NCBI RefSeq assembly: GCF_900107045.1
Contig: NZ_FNON01000001.1
Coordinates: 1,116,001-1,180,000, forward strand
Length of the DNA stretch: 64,000 bases
Direction: 5' to 3'
Origin: Amycolatopsis xylanica
GTDB lineage: Bacteria > Actinomycetota > Actinomycetes > Mycobacteriales > Pseudonocardiaceae
In this document: in pieces, positions 1 through 13,600 of the stretch
Position numbering within the stretch: the stretch's first letter is position 1
Layout of the letters: each line of letters starts with the position of its first letter
Notes under the pieces: generated by a model
What the model saw: the letters and a program-made list of their open reading frames with translations, nothing else
The model's database searches: none
Told to the model about the DNA's origin: nothing
Made by a program: the position numbers and the translations under genes

Positions 1-1
1 C

Positions 2-3000
2 ACACACCCCGGGATCGCCGAAGCGGTGGTCGTGGTCCGGGGGGACGACGAGCGTAAACACCTTGTCGCGTATGTGATCCCGGCCGGGGAGTCCATTCCG
101 GACCTGAAGGAGTACCTGAGCCGCTCGCTGCCCGAGTACATGATCCCGGCCGCTTTTGTCACGGTGACGGAATTCCCGTTGACCGCGCATGGCAAGGTCG
201 ACCGGAGCGCGCTGCCGGATCCGCGTCCGGAATCCGCCGACGGCTATGTCGCGCCTGCCGATGCCGTGCAGGAACAGTTGTGCCGCATCTGGGCCGAAGC
301 GGTCGGGGTCGAACGCGTTGGCATTGAGGACAACTTCTTCGGGCTTGGCGGTGACTCGATCCTCGCCATCCAGGTCGTGTCCAAGGCGCAGCGCGCGGGT
401 CTGCGGATGACGTCGAAGGACCTGTTCCGCTGGCAGACGATCGCGGGTCTCGCGCCGCACGTCGTCACCGAACAAGCCGTGGACCGCACCGGAACCGTGT
501 CCGGCCCGACGCCGCTGACGCCGATCCAGCACTTCCTGTTCGACCGGTTCACCGTGCCGGAGGTCTTCGATCAGTACGTCGTCATCGACCTGCCCGAAGA
601 CCAGGCCGCGCTGCGCCAGGCCATCGACGCGCTGATCGAGCACCACGACGCGCTCCGCATGCAGTACACGCAAGACAACGGCGTCTGGTCGCAGGTCAAC
701 CACGAAACCGCGGCCGGTCGGTTCCTCGACGAGCCGTTGCTGAAAACCGAAATCATCGGCGAGAGCCTGCGCCTGAGCATCCACCACCTCGTAGTCGACG
801 GCGTCTCGTGGCGAGTGCTGCTCGAAGACCTGCGTACCGCCTACGACCAGATCCGTGCGGGCAGGCCGGTCGACCTCGGCCCGAAGAGCACCTCGTTCCG
901 CGAGTGGGCGCTGCGGCTGACCGAGTACGTCAAGAACGGCGGCTTCGACGACGAACTCGTGCACTGGACCACGATCGGGAACGGCCCGGCACTGCCCCAG
1001 GACAACGACGGCCCGAACACCGTCGACAGCGTTCGCATCGCCACCGCCGGGCTCGACGCCGAAACCACCCGCGCGCTGCTGCGTGACGTGCCGGACGTCT
1101 ACCGCACGGAAATCAACGACGTCCTCGTGGCCGCACTCACCCGCGTGCTATCGGAGTGGACCGACGGCGATCGCGTGCTGCTCGCGATGGAGGGGCACGG
1201 CCGCGAGGAGCTGTTCGACGACGTCGACCTCGGCCGCACGGTCGGCTGGTTCACCAGCTACTTCCCGGTCTCGCTCGCCGATGAGCGCGGCGAACCCGGC
1301 GACCTGCTGAAGTCGGTCAAGGAGCAGCTGCGAGCGATCCCGCGCAAGGGCATCGGCCACGGCGCGCTCCGCTACCTCGGCGCGCTCGGCGACGGCCCGC
1401 GTCCCCAGGTGAGCTTCAACTACCTCGGTCAGCTCGACACCGCGATCGGACTGGCGCAGGACCCGGCCGAGGTCAGGGTGCACGCGCTCGAAATCGTCGG
1501 CCTGGTCAAGGACGGGCGGCTCGATTTCACTTGGAGCTACTCGGCGAACCTGCACGACGCCGCCACGGTCGAACGGCTCGCGACCGCCTTCGCCGCGCAG
1601 GTCGCGGCGCTGGTCGAGCATTGCCTCCGGCCCGGCGCGGGTGGCCGGACACCGTCCGACTTCCCGCTGGCGCAGCTCGACCAGTCCACAGTGGACCGCC
1701 TGGTCGGCGACGGCCGCGAGGTCGAGGACATCTACCCGCTCACGCCAATGCAGAGCGGCATCCTCTATGACTCGATGATGGCGCCGGACTCGGGCGCCTA
1801 CGTGGCGCAGTTCGATGTCGTCGTCGCCGGGGTCACCGACCCGGTGGCGCTGGGCGAGGCCTGGCAACGGGTCGTCGACCGGACCCCGGTGCTGCGCACG
1901 GAACTCGTCACCGAAGGCGTGGACGAGCCGTTGCAGCTGGTCCGGCGCGAGGTTCGCGTGCCGATCACGCACCACGAGTCGGCCGAGGGCGTCCTGGAAC
2001 AGGACTGGGCGCGAGGCATGAGGCCGACCGACCGGCCACTGCTGCGGGTCGCGCTGATCCCGTTGCCGGACAACGAAGTCCGGATGATCTGGACCTCGCA
2101 CCACATCCTGCTCGACGGCTGGAGCGGGCATCGCCTGCTCGGCGATGTCTGCGCGGCCTACTCCGGACTTCCGGCGGGCCCGGCGCGGCGCCCGTTCCGT
2201 GATTACGTCGAATGGCTGGCCGCTCAGGACCAGACGGTCGCCGAAGCACATTGGCGGTCCGCGCTCGACGGGTTCTCGGCGCCGACGAAACTCCCGTTCG
2301 ACCGGCTGCCCGCCGCGACCTACCGGCCGCGCTCGACCGACGGCGTCGCCGTCAAGGTGCCCGAACCGGTCACGCGACGCTTGTCCGAACTGGCCCGCAC
2401 GCACAAGTTCACGATGAACACGCTGGTCCAAGGCGCCTGGGCGATGACACTGTCCCGGTACACGGGTGACCGTGACGTCTGCTTCGGCGCGACCGTGTCC
2501 GGCAGGCCGCCCGAGCTGACCGGCGCCGAGGACATCGCCGGGATCTTCATCAACACCCTGCCGGTGCGCGCGGACGTCGACGGTGCGCGGGAAGTCGTGC
2601 CGTGGCTGCTCGCGCTGCAGGACGCCCAGGCGCAGTCGCGGGCGTTCGAGTCCGTCTCGCTGCCGCAGATCCAGGCGTGGAGCACGGGCGCGCAGCTGTT
2701 CGACAGCATCGTGGTGTTCGAGAACTATCCGATCGAGCGGGTGACCTCCGCGGCCCATGTGCGTGAGGTCAGCGCCAAGGAGATCAACGGTTATCCGCTC
2801 AACCTCGTCGTTTACCCCGGCGAGCGGTTGTCCTTCGAGTTCCGGTTCGACCCGGCGCTGTTCGACGCGGCCACGCTGGAGCGGCTCGGTGAGAACCTGG
2901 TCGCGCTGCTGACCGGCATCGCGGACAACCCGAGCGGCCGGATCGGCACGATTCCGATGCTCACCGAGGCCGACCGGGCCGCCTTGGCGGAGTGGAACGA

Positions 3001-4684
3001 CACCACGGCGGAGTACACGGCCGGGACGGTCCACGGGCTGTTCGAGCAGCAAGCGCTCGAGACGCCCGACGCGCTCGCCGTGGACGACCTCACTTACGCC
3101 GAGGTGAACGGGCGGGCCAACGCCGTCGCGCGTGAGCTGATCGAGCGCGGGGTGACAGCCGAGTCGCGGGTCGCCCTGCTGCTGGGCAGGTCGGCCGACG
3201 CGGTGATCGCGATGCTCGGCGTGCTCAAGGCGGGTGCGGTCTACGTGCCACTGCACCCGAGCTACCCACCGGACCGGCTTCGCTGGGTCGTGCGGGACAT
3301 CGGCGCGGAACTCGTGCTGACCGATCGCGAGCTGACCACGCAGGCCGGGGCGACCGGGCTGCCGCTGCTCACGGTCGGGCCGGGCACCGCCGAAAACCCC
3401 GGCGTCCCGGTCGGCCCGGACCGGCTGGCGTACATCATGTTCACCTCGGGGTCGACCGGGACGCCGAAGGGCGTGGCCATCAGTCACCGCAACATCGTGA
3501 GCCTCGCGGCCGACCGCCGCTGGCACGAGCCCCAGCGGATCCTGTTCCACTCGCCGCACGCCTTCGACGCCGCCACCTACGAGATCTGGGTGCCGCTGCT
3601 GACCGGCGGCCGGGTGATCGTCGCACCCGGTGAGCTGGACGCGGCGACGCTGCGCGCGCTGGTGACCGAGCACGACGTCACCTCGACGTTCATCACTGCG
3701 GCCCTGTTCGCGCTACTGGCCGAGGAAGCACCGGACTGCTTCGCGGGCATGCGCGAGGTGTTCGCCGGTGGTGACGTGGTCTCGCCAGCGGCGGTCGAGC
3801 GAGTCCTCGCGCACTGTCCGAACACGACGGTGCTGAACGGTTACGGCCCGACCGAGAACACGACCTTCGCCACCTGCGGGGAGCTGGGCGGCGCCACGGC
3901 GCCCATCGGCCGTCCGATGGACAACACCAGGACCTATGTGCTCGACGCGCACCTCAATCCGGTGCCGCCGGGCGTGCCGGGGGAGTTGTATCTCGCCGGT
4001 GAGGGCCTCGCACGCGGCTACTACGGCAGGCCCGCGCTGACGGCCGAACGGTTCGTCGCCGACCCGTTCGGCACCGGTGGCAGGCTCTATCGCACGGGTG
4101 ACATCGTGCGCTGGACCGCCGACGGTCAGCTCGAGTTCGTGGGCCGCGCGGACGGTCAGGTCAAGATCCGCGGGTTCCGGATCGAACTCGGCGAGATCGA
4201 GGCCGCGCTGAGCGAGCAGCAAGGTGTCGTCGTCGCCCGCGAGGACAACGGCCGCAAGTACCTCGCCGCCTATGTCGTGGGCGAGGCGCCGGACCTGTCC
4301 GGCGTGCTGCCCGAGTACATGATCCCGTCCGTGTTCGTCCAGCTCGACCGGATGCCGTTGACCAGCAACGGAAAGGTCGACCGGAAGGCGCTGCCGGAGC
4401 CGACGCTGCAAGCGGCGACCGAGTTCGTCGCGCCGCGCAACCCGACCGAGAAGGCCATCGGCCGGATCTGGGCCGAACTGCTCCAGGCCGACCGGATCGG
4501 CGTGCACGACAGCTTTTTCGCGCTCGGCGGCGACTCGATCACCGCGCTCCGGCTGGTCTCCCGGGTCCGGCGGGCGTTCGGCGTCGAGGTCTCGCCGCGC
4601 GAGCTGTTCGACGCGCCGACCATCGGTGACCTGGCCATGACCGTGCAAGACCGCATTCTCGCCACGATTGGGGACGCTCGATGA
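2..4684 (+). CDS. NRPS, 5'-truncated: (A)-T-E-C-A-T
   Basis: Nonribosomal peptide synthetase whose 5' end lies outside the window; the frame is open from base 2, so the GTG at 26 is only an internal valine. Counting residues from base 26: the end of an A domain (A10 motif GKVDR near 56-60), T domain (LGGDS, Ser111), epimerization domain ~160-545 ([10 protein letters not shown] at 253, EGHGRE near 389), a condensation domain of the type that accepts a D-residue ~565-985 (HHILLDG at 692), A domain ~1003-1460 ([28 protein letters not shown]) and T domain (Ser1504). The A-domain pocket read by eye is D-A-Y-F-F-G-G-T-F-K, closest to valine codes. The module order predicts D-X then L-(Val-like). 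The stop overlaps the next NRPS start (ATGA), so the two are translationally coupled. There is no TE. Confidence 0.95.
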   Translation, partial: THPGIAEAVVVVRGDDERKHLVAYVIPAGESIPDLKEYLSRSLPEYMIPAAFVTVTEFPLTAHGKVDRSALPDPRPESADGYVAPADAVQEQLCRIWAEAVGVERVGIEDNFFGLGGDSILAIQVVSKAQRAGLRMTSKDLFRWQTIAGLAPHVVTEQAVDRTGTVSGPTPLTPIQHFLFDRFTVPEVFDQYVVIDLPEDQAALRQAIDALIEHHDALRMQYTQDNGVWSQVNHETAAGRFLDEPLLKTEIIGESLRLSIHHLVVDGVSWRVLLEDLRTAYDQIRAGRPVDLGPKSTSFREWALRLTEYVKNGGFDDELVHWTTIGNGPALPQDNDGPNTVDSVRIATAGLDAETTRALLRDVPDVYRTEINDVLVAALTRVLSEWTDGDRVLLAMEGHGREELFDDVDLGRTVGWFTSYFPVSLADERGEPGDLLKSVKEQLRAIPRKGIGHGALRYLGALGDGPRPQVSFNYLGQLDTAIGLAQDPAEVRVHALEIVGLVKDGRLDFTWSYSANLHDAATVERLATAFAAQVAALVEHCLRPGAGGRTPSDFPLAQLDQSTVDRLVGDGREVEDIYPLTPMQSGILYDSMMAPDSGAYVAQFDVVVAGVTDPVALGEAWQRVVDRTPVLRTELVTEGVDEPLQLVRREVRVPITHHESAEGVLEQDWARGMRPTDRPLLRVALIPLPDNEVRMIWTSHHILLDGWSGHRLLGDVCAAYSGLPAGPARRPFRDYVEWLAAQDQTVAEAHWRSALDGFSAPTKLPFDRLPAATYRPRSTDGVAVKVPEPVTRRLSELARTHKFTMNTLVQGAWAMTLSRYTGDRDVCFGATVSGRPPELTGAEDIAGIFINTLPVRADVDGAREVVPWLLALQDAQAQSRAFESVSLPQIQAWSTGAQLFDSIVVFENYPIERVTSAAHVREVSAKEINGYPLNLVVYPGERLSFEFRFDPALFDAATLERLGENLVALLTGIADNPSGRIGTIPMLTEADRAALAEWNDTTAEYTAGTVHGLFEQQALETPDALAVDDLTYAEVNGRANAVARELIERGVTAESRVALLLGRSADAVIAMLGVLKAGAVYVPLHPSYPPDRLRWVVRDIGAELVLTDRELTTQAGATGLPLLTVGPGTAENPGVPVGPDRLAYIMFTSGSTGTPKGVAISHRNIVSLAADRRWHEPQRILFHSPHAFDAATYEIWVPLLTGGRVIVAPGELDAATLRALVTEHDVTSTFITAALFALLAEEAPDCFAGMREVFAGGDVVSPAAVERVLAHCPNTTVLNGYGPTENTTFATCGELGGATAPIGRPMDNTRTYVLDAHLNPVPPGVPGELYLAGEGLARGYYGRPALTAERFVADPFGTGGRLYRTGDIVRWTADGQLEFVGRADGQVKIRGFRIELGEIEAALSEQQGVVVAREDNGRKYLAAYVVGEAPDLSGVLPEYMIPSVFVQLDRMPLTSNGKVDRKALPEPTLQAATEFVAPRNPTEKAIGRIWAELLQADRIGVHDSFFALGGDSITALRLVSRVRRAFGVEVSPRELFDAPTIGDLAMTVQDRILATIGDAR

Positions 4685-7600
4685 GCATCGACGACCGGAT
4701 GGCCGCGATACCCGAGCACCTGCGCGAGCAGCTGCTCGCCCGGCTGGCCGGCGAGGCTCCGGAGGAGATCGACGACGAGATCACCCCGGTCGACGGTGAC
4801 GGGCCGCTGCCGCTTTCCTCGGCGCAGCAACGACTTTGGTTCATGTACGAGCTGGACCCGGACAGCATCGAGTACCTGGTCCCGCGCGTGCTCCGGCTCA
4901 CCGGCGACCTCGACGTCGAAGCGCTGAAGCTCGCGATCAACCGGCTGGTGGCGCGGCACGCTTCGCTGCGCACCACGTTCGACGCGGTCGACGGCCAAGG
5001 TGTCCAGTTCATCCACGCGCCGTCCGAAGTGGACATCCCGGTCACCTCGACGAGTGATCTCGCGGCCGAGCTGCTCGCCGAGGTCCAGAAGCCGTTCGAT
5101 CTCCGGGTGAGCGTGTTCCGCGCGCGGCTGCTGCGGCTTGCCGAGCAGGAACACGTGCTCGTGCTGGCGATGCATCACATCGTCACCGACGGCTGGTCCA
5201 TGGGCGTGCTCGTCGACGAGCTGAACACGCTCTACACCGGTGGCCTGCTCGCGCCGACACCGCTGAGGTATGTGGATTTCGCGTCCTGGCAACGGGACCA
5301 GGACGTCGATCTGACGTACTGGAAGAACCGGCTCGACGGGTTGTCGCCGTTGGAGCTGCCGACCGACCTGCCGCGTCCGGCGGTGCGCAACCCGATCGGC
5401 GCGGCACGCTCCTTCGAGGTGCCGGAACGGGTCGTCTCCCGCCTCAAGGCGGTGGGCGGGCAGCGCGGCGCGACGTTGTTCATGACGCTGGTCGCCGCCG
5501 CGCAGGTGCTGCTGGCCCGCTACTCCGGGCAGACCGATGTCGCGGTCGGCACCGCGACTTCGGGCCGGACCAGGGTCGAGCTGGAGAACCTGGTCGGGTT
5601 CTTCGTCAACACGCTCGTCCTGCGGTCCACAGTGGACGAGCGCACGACGTTCACCGAGCTGCTCGACTCGGTCAGGGAGACCGTGCTGGACGCGTCCGCA
5701 CACGAGGACGTCCCGTTCCAGCGGCTGGTCGAGGCGCTGCGTCCCGACCGTGATCCGAGCCGCCCGCCACTGGTCGACGTGATCGTCAACCTGCAGAACA
5801 CGCCCGCGGTGACCACCAGGTTGCCCGGCCTGCGGGTCGAGGAGATCGAGCCGCCCACGGTCGTGTCCGGCCTGGACCTCGGGTTCGACTTCACCGAGGT
5901 GGACGGCGGGCTCACGGCGTACCTGCGCTACAACACGAGCCTGTTCACGGACGCGACCGCCGACCGCGTCGTGGCCCAGCTGCTCACGCTGCTGACCGCG
6001 ATCGCCGCGAACCCGCAGGCCAAACTCGCCGACCTGGACATGCTCACCGACCGCGAGACGCTGACCCGCGGCTGGCCGGGCGACGGCATCGGCCCGGAGA
6101 CCAAGACGGTGCCGGAGCTGTTCGCCGAGCAGGTCGCGGCGAACCCTGGCGCGCAAGCCGTTGTCTTCCAAGGCGAATCGCTCACCTACGCCGAGCTGGA
6201 CGAACGTTCCGATCACCTCGCCGCCTACCTGCGCGACCAGGGCGCCGGGCCGGAACGTTTCGTCGGCATCGCGCTGCCACGCTCGCTCGAGATGATCATC
6301 GCGGTGCTCGCCGTCCACAAGGCGGGCGCCGCGTACCTCCCGCTCGACCCGGACTACCCGGCCGACCGCCTCCGCATGATGACCGACGACGCCCAGCCCA
6401 TCCTCGTCCTCGACGACCGGGATAAAGCGGGCTTTATCTCAGAACGGGATAAAGCGGGCTTTATGCCAGTGCGGGATAAAGCCCGCTTTATCCCGTCTGG
6501 GGTCAGGCCGGAGAACGCGGCGTATGTCATCTATACGTCGGGCTCGACGGGGCGGCCGAAGGCGGTGGTCGTCAGTCATGCCGGGGTGCACGACATGGTG
6601 CTCACGCAGCGGGAACGCATGGGTGCCGGGCCTGACGCGCGGGTGCTGCAGTTCGCGTCGCTCAGTTTCGACGGCGCCTTCTGGGAAATCGCGATGGCGT
6701 TGCTGTCGGGCGGGACGCTCGTGCTCGCGACGGCCGAGCAGCGCCTGCCCGGCGACGCCATGGTCGAGCTGATCGCCGACCAGCGGATCACCCACCTGAA
6801 CCTGCCGCCGACCGCGGTCGCCGCGCTGCCCCAGCACGCGATCCCGGCTGGTGCGAACCTCGTCGTCTGCGGTGAGGCGTGCCCGCCGGGGCTCGCCGAG
6901 GACTGGTCGACCGGCAGGCGGATGTTCAACGGCTACGGCCCGACCGAGTCCACCGTCTGCGCCACCCTGAGCGAACCGCTGACTCCGGCCGACGCGCGGA
7001 CCGGCGTCGTCTCGATCGGCCGTCCGATCCCGAGCGTGCGCACCTATGTGCTCGACGACCACCTGCGGCCCGCGCCGGTCGGTGTGCCCGGCGAGCTGTA
7101 TCTCGCCGGAACCCGCCTGGCGCGGGGCTATCTGCATCAGCTCGGGCTGACCGCGACCCGGTTCGTGGCCGACCCGTTCGGGCCGCCCGGATCGCGCATG
7201 TACCGCACGGGCGACCGCGCGCGCTGGCTCGCCGACGGCAGGCTGGAGTTCGCGGGCCGCGCCGATGACCAGGTCAAACTGCGTGGTTTCCGTATCGAGC
7301 TGGGCGAGATCGAGGCCGTGCTGTCCCAGCATCCCGAGGTGAGCCAGGCCGCGACCGCGGTCAAGGATCGCCGCCTCGTCGGGTACGTCGTCGGCTCGCC
7401 GGATCTGGCCGAGCTGCGCGGCTACTTGCGTGACCGGCTGCCGGAGCACATGGTGCCCGCCGCGTTCGTGCTGCTCGACAAGCTGCCGCTGACGGTCAAC
7501 GGCAAGATCGACCGCCGCGCGCTGCCGGAGCCGACCGGTGTCCGCGAGGCCGACGGCTACGTCGAACCCCGCACGCTGAACGAGAAAATCCTGTCCGAGG

Positions 7601-10600
7601 TCTGGTCGGAGCTGCTCGGTGTCGACCGGGTCGGCGTGCACGACAACTTCTTCGACCTCGGCGGCGACTCGATCCTCGGCTTGCAGGTCGTGGCCCGCGC
7701 GCGGACGGCCGGGCTGAAGCTGACGCCCAAGCAGATGTTCCTGCGCCAGACCGTCGCCGAACTCGCGACCGAAGCCGTGTCCGAGGTCGCGACGGAGGTC
7801 GACCAGCGGCCGGTGACCGGCGATGTTCCGCTGACGGCCATCCAGCACTGGTTCTTCGACCAGCTGGCCGACAGCGTCGACCGGTTCCACCAGTCTGTCT
7901 ACTTGGAACTGATCGACGACCTGGACGAGTCGGCGCTCGGCAAGGCGTTGAACGCGCTGTACGAACACCACGACGCGCTTCGTCTGCGGGTCGAGAACGG
8001 CAGGCAGTACAACGCGGCACCCGAGCCCGTCGAGCTGCTGACCAGCTTCGACGAGGTCGATGAAGACGCGATTCTCCAGGCGCAGCAAGGGTTCCAGCTC
8101 GGCCGTGGGCCGTTGATCAGGGCGCTGCTGTTCGGCGGCAAGCGGCTGTACTTGGTGGTGCATCACCTGGTCGTCGACGGCGTGTCGTGGCGGATCCTGC
8201 TCGGTGATCTGGACCGGGCTTATCAGCAGGCGAGCCGCGGTCACCGCATCGACCTCGGCCCGAAGACGACCTCGTTCCGCGATTGGGCACACCGCATCAC
8301 CACCCACGACTTCGAAGCGGAACGCGAATACTGGACGTCGGTGCCGTCCACAGTGGACTTGCCTGTGGACGGCACCGGAGCCAACACCGTCGGCTCCATG
8401 CGGACCGTGACCAAGCGAATGGACGCGGACGCGGTGCTGCGCAGGGTCCCCGAGGTCTACCGCACGCAGGTCAACGACGTGCTGCTCAGCGCGCTCGCCC
8501 GCGTGCTGACCGACTGGGCGGACGGGGAGACCGCGCTCGTCGAACTCGAGGGCCACGGCCGCGAAGAGCTGTTCGACGACGTCGACCTGTCCCGCACGGT
8601 CGGCTGGTTCACCACCATGTACCCGTGCGCGCTCACGCTCCCGCAGGGTGACTGGGGTGACGTGCTCAAGTCCGTCAAAGAGCAGCTGCGTGCCGTGCCC
8701 CGGCACGGGATCGGCTACGGCTACCTCGGCATCGAGGGGCCGCAACCGCAGGTCGCGTTCAACTACCTCGGGCGGATGGACAACTCGATCGACGGCGCGC
8801 TGTACGCCGGCCGCTGCCCGGACCCGGGCGGCGCCGAGCGCGTGCCGCACCAGACGAGGCAGCACCTCATCGAGATCAACAGCGTCGTGCTCGACGGGCA
8901 GCTGGAGTTCCGCTGGGCGTACTCGGCCGAGGTGCACCACGAGGACACGATCATCCGCCTGGCCGAGCGGCTCATCGCGGCGCTCGAAGAGATCGTCGAG
9001 CACTGCGCGCGGCCCGAAGCGGGCGGCTGCACGCCGTCGGACTTCCCGCTGGCCAAGCTCGACCAGGCCACCGTCGACCGGCTCGGCAAGTCCATTGAGG
9101 ACGTCTACCCGCTCACCCCGATGCAGAGCGGCATGCTGTTCCACTCGCTGGCGGAGTCGGGAACCGACGTCTACGCGGGACATTTCGGCGCCGTACTCGA
9201 CGGCGTCAAGGACCCGGCATTGCTGGCCGAAGCCTGGCAGCGGGTGCTCGACCGCACGCCGGCGCTGCGGACGGCCGTGGTCTGGGAGGACGTCCCCGAG
9301 CCCTTGCAGGTCGTGCATTCGGGTGTCCGGCTGCCGATAACCCATCTCGACTGGCGTGACCGGACCGACCAGGCCGAAGCGCTGGCCGAGTTGTGGGCGA
9401 ACCGGACCGGCGAACGGCTCGACCTCGGCACCGCGCCGCTGCTGCGGATGACGATGGTTCGTCTCACGAACGACCGCGTCCAGCTGTTCTGGACCGCGCA
9501 TCACCTGCTCGCCGACGGCTGGAGCTTCGCGCAGGTCCTGACCGACGTCTTCACCGAGCACGCGATCCTGGCGGGCGACCGCACGCTGTCCCCGGTGATC
9601 AGGCGGCCGTATCGCGATTACGTGGCCTGGCTCGCCGAGCAGGACCAGGACGCGGCCGAGTCGTACTGGCGTGGCCTGATGTCCGGTTTCGCCGCGCCGA
9701 CCCCGCTGCCGTTCGACCGATCCCCGGTCAAGGCCCACCGCAGCCGGTCGTCGCGCGATGTCCGCCTGACGATCTCGCCCGAGCGATCGCAGCGGCTGTT
9801 CGAGCGGGCCCGCAAGGCGCGGCTCACCATGAACACGCTGGTCCAAGGCGCGTGGGCGATCCTGCTGTCGCGCTACACCGGCGAACGCGACGTCTGCTTC
9901 GGCTCGACCGTGTCCGGGCGGCCAGCCGACCTGCCCGGCTCCGAGTCGATCGTCGGCCTGTTCATCAACATGGTCCCAGTGCGCGTCGACGTCCCCGCGG
10001 GCGACGCCGTGATCCCGTGGCTGCGGAGGCTGCAGGACACGCAGGTCGAGTCGCGGCAGTACGAATACCTTTCGCTGGCGCAGATCCAGGCCTTCAGCGA
10101 CGTCCCGCGCGGCACGACGCCGTTCGACAGCATCGTCGTCTTCGAGAACTACCCGTATGACGACGACGCGGCCGCCCGGTACGGGCTGGGCGTCAGCGAC
10201 TACTCCGGCGACGAGAACACGAACTACGCGCTCACGTTGTCCGCCTTCGCGGCGGAGGAGTTGCAGCTGCTGCTGGGTTATGACCCCGAGTTGTTCGACG
10301 AGTCCACTGTGGACCGGATGATGGGGCACCTGGAGACGCTGCTCGTCTCGATCGCGGACGACGTCTCTCTCGGCGAGCTGGAGCTGCTGACCGAACCCGA
10401 GCGGGACCAGCTGCTGCTCGACTGGAACGACACCGCCGCGGAATTCCCGCCGGCGCGGCTGATCCACGAGCTGTTCGCTGAGCAGGCCGCGCTGAACCCC
10501 GATGCGGTCGCCGTCAACCGCGGTGAGAAGGCGTTGACCTTCGCCGAGCTGGACGTGCGCGCGAACCGCCTCGCCCATCGGCTCGTCGAACTCGGCGCGG

Positions 10601-13600
10601 GCCCGGACGTGCTGATCGGCGTCTGTGTCGAACGCGGCGTCGAAGCGATCGTCGCGCTGCTGGCCGTGCTCAAGTCGGGCAGCGCGTTCGTGCCGCTCGA
10701 TCCCGATTATCCGCCGAAGATGCTGAGCACGATGCTCGAAGACGCGGCCGCTCCGGTCGTGATCACGCAGGAGCACCTGGCGGACCGGGTGTCCGGCGCG
10801 GTGCTCGTGGACGTCGACGGCGAGTTCGACCACCCGGACACACCGCCTCAGACCGCGGTCACGACCGAGGATCTCGCGTATGTGGTGTACACCTCGGGGT
10901 CGACCGGCAAGCCCAAGGGCGTCATGGTCGAACACCGCCACCTCTGCCACATGATGCGGGCCTGGGACGCGCGGTATGGCCTCACCGAGCTGAAGCCGCG
11001 TGCGCTGTCGGTGTCGAGCCTGTCGGTGGACCTGTTCTTCGGCGACTTCGTACTCTCGGCGCTGTTCGGCGGCACGATGATCGTCTGCCCGACCGAGCTG
11101 GTCGCCGATCCGCCCGCGCTGCTCGACTTGATCCGGTCGAGCCGGGCCGAGCTGATGGTCACCGTGCCCACCCTCGCGAAGGCACTGGCCGCCGAGGGCG
11201 GTTTGGACACGCTGAAGGTGCTCATGGTCGGCTCCGAAGGCTGGCCCGCCGCCGACGCGCTGAAGATCCTCGACGCCGTCGGCGAGGACACCGTTCTGGT
11301 CAACGCCTATGGCGCCACCGAGACCACAGTGGACTCGACCGTGTTCCAGGTCGGCGCCGAGCCACTCGGCGATGCGGCCTACGTCCCGGTCGGGAAGCCG
11401 TTCCGCAACACCAGCATTTACGTGCTCGACGCGAACATGCGCCCGGTGCCCGTCGGTGTCGCGGGGGAGTGCTACATCGGCGGCGACGGCATCGCGCGCG
11501 GTTATTGGAACCGGCCGCAGCTGAGCGCAGAGCGTTTCCTGGACAACCCGTTCGGACCCGGCAGGCTGTACCGGACCGGTGACTTGGTGCGCTGGCGTGC
11601 CGACGGGAACCTCGAATGCCTCGGCCGCGCCGACGACCAGGTGAAGATCCGTGGCTTCCGTGTCGAACTCGGTGACGTCGAGTCGGCGCTCGCCCGGCAT
11701 CCCGCGGTCGCCGAAGTCGCGGTCGCGGCCCGCAAGGACGACGGTCCCGCGCGGCTCGTCGGCTATATCGTGGCTCGGGATGAGGCGCCCGAGGTGCGGG
11801 AACTGCGTGCGTTCGCGGCCGAGAACCTGCCGGTCCACGCGGTGCCGTCGGCGTTCGTCGTGCTGGACGCGTTGCCGTTGAGTCCGAGTGGGACGGTCAA
11901 CCGGCGTGCGCTGCCCGCGCCCGACAAGGCGATCGAGACCGGCGAACCCTATGTCGCGCCCCGCAACGCGACCGAGACCGTGCTCGCCGAGATCTGGGCC
12001 GAGGTGCTCAAGGCCGAGCGTGTCGGTGTGCACGACAACTTCTTCGATCTCGGCGGCGACTCGATCCTGAGCATCCAGGTGATCTCGCGCGTCCGGTCCC
12101 GCCTGGGCGCGGCGCCGTCACCCCGGCAGCTGTTCGACACGCCGACCGTGGCCGCTCTGGCCGAGGTCGTCGAACCGTCCACAGCGGACACCACGCTCGT
12201 GCGAGTCGACCGGGATGGCCCGTTGCCGCTCTCGTTCGCGCAGCAGCGGCTGTGGTTCCTCAGCGAGTTCGAGCCGGACAGCACCGAGTACAACACGACG
12301 TTCGCGCTCAAGCTCAAGGGCAAGCTCGACCTCGGCGCGCTGCGGTCGGCGTTGACCCAGCTCGTCGAACGCCACGAACCACTCCGGACCACCTTCGGCA
12401 CGGTCGACGGCCTGGGCGTACAAATCATCCAGCCCGCCACGGTGGAACTCGTGGTCAGCGACGGCGACCTGCAAGCCGAGGTGTCGCGGCCGTTCGACCT
12501 GCACGAGGGCGTCTTCCGGGCCACGGTGTTCGAGACCGGGCCGGACGAGCACGTGCTCGCGCTGGTCATGCACCACATCGCCACCGACGGCTGGTCCATG
12601 GGCATCCTCGCGAACGAGCTGAGCGCCTGCTACGCGGCGGCACTGACCGGCGCCCGCGCCGAACTGCCCGAGCTGCCCGTGCAGTACGCGGACTACGCGG
12701 TCTGGCAACGGGAACACCTCGCGCTCGACGACCACATCGAGTACTGGCGCGGCCGTCTCGACGGCATTGTCCCACTGGAGCTGCCGATCGACCGCCCGCG
12801 TCCCGCCGTCCGCGAGGCGGCAGGCGAGATGCGCATGATCGAGTTCTCGCCGGAGCTGACCGGGTCACTGAAAGCGTTGGCGCGCAGGCACGACGCGACA
12901 CTGTTCATGGTGCTGACCGCAGCCGTGCAGCTGCTGCTCGCGCGGTACTCGGGTCAGCAGGACATCACGGTCGGCACCGCGACCTCGGGCCGCAACCGGG
13001 CCGAGCTGGAAGGCTTGATCGGGTTCTTCGTCAACACGGTCGTCCTGCGGTCCACAGTGGACGAGTCGGTCTCGTTCGGCGAACTGCTCGGCCAGGTGCG
13101 TGACACCGCGCTGGAGGCGTTCACCCACGAAGAGGTGCCGTTCGAGCGGCTGGTCGAGGTGCTCAAGCCCGAACGCGACCCGAGCCGCAACGCGCTCGTC
13201 GAGGTCATGGTCGGCCTGGAGACCAGCCAGTCCAGTGGTCTCGCGATGCCGGGCTTGGAGGCCGAGGAGCTGCCGATCGTCAGCGGCGACGTCAGCCACG
13301 ACCTCACGTTCGACTTCTTCGAGCGCCAGGGCGAGCTGCTGCTCGCGATCGGCTACAGCACCGCGTTGTTCGACGACAGCACCATCTCGCGGATGACCGG
13401 TCACCTGGAGGCGTTGCTCGCCACAGTCGTGGCCGCCCCGGACACGCGGCTCAGTGAACTCTCCACAGTGGACCTGCCCGCGTGGCACGGACCGGAGCGC
13501 GAGGTCCCGCGGATCACCCTGTCCGAGCTGTTCGAGCATCAGGCCGAGGCGACGCCGGACGCGACCGCGGTCGTGTGCGAAGGGAATTCACTCACCTTCG

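Noticed and set aside
1148..3673. Long antisense open frame (841 codons) over the first NRPS gene
   Set aside because: Codon bias of GC-rich NRPS DNA opens the antisense frame; the protein is Arg/His/Gln/Asp-rich without domains, while the plus strand has complete E-C-A-T domains.
6418..6495. Possible CRISPR array
   Set aside because: Only three palindromic units with 9-bp gaps, in frame inside an A domain; no cas genes, spacer length far too short.
6439..12033. Antisense open frame of 1864 codons over the second NRPS gene
   Set aside because: Same cause; no recognisable domain, no plausible ribosome-binding site, and perfect NRPS motifs on the other strand.
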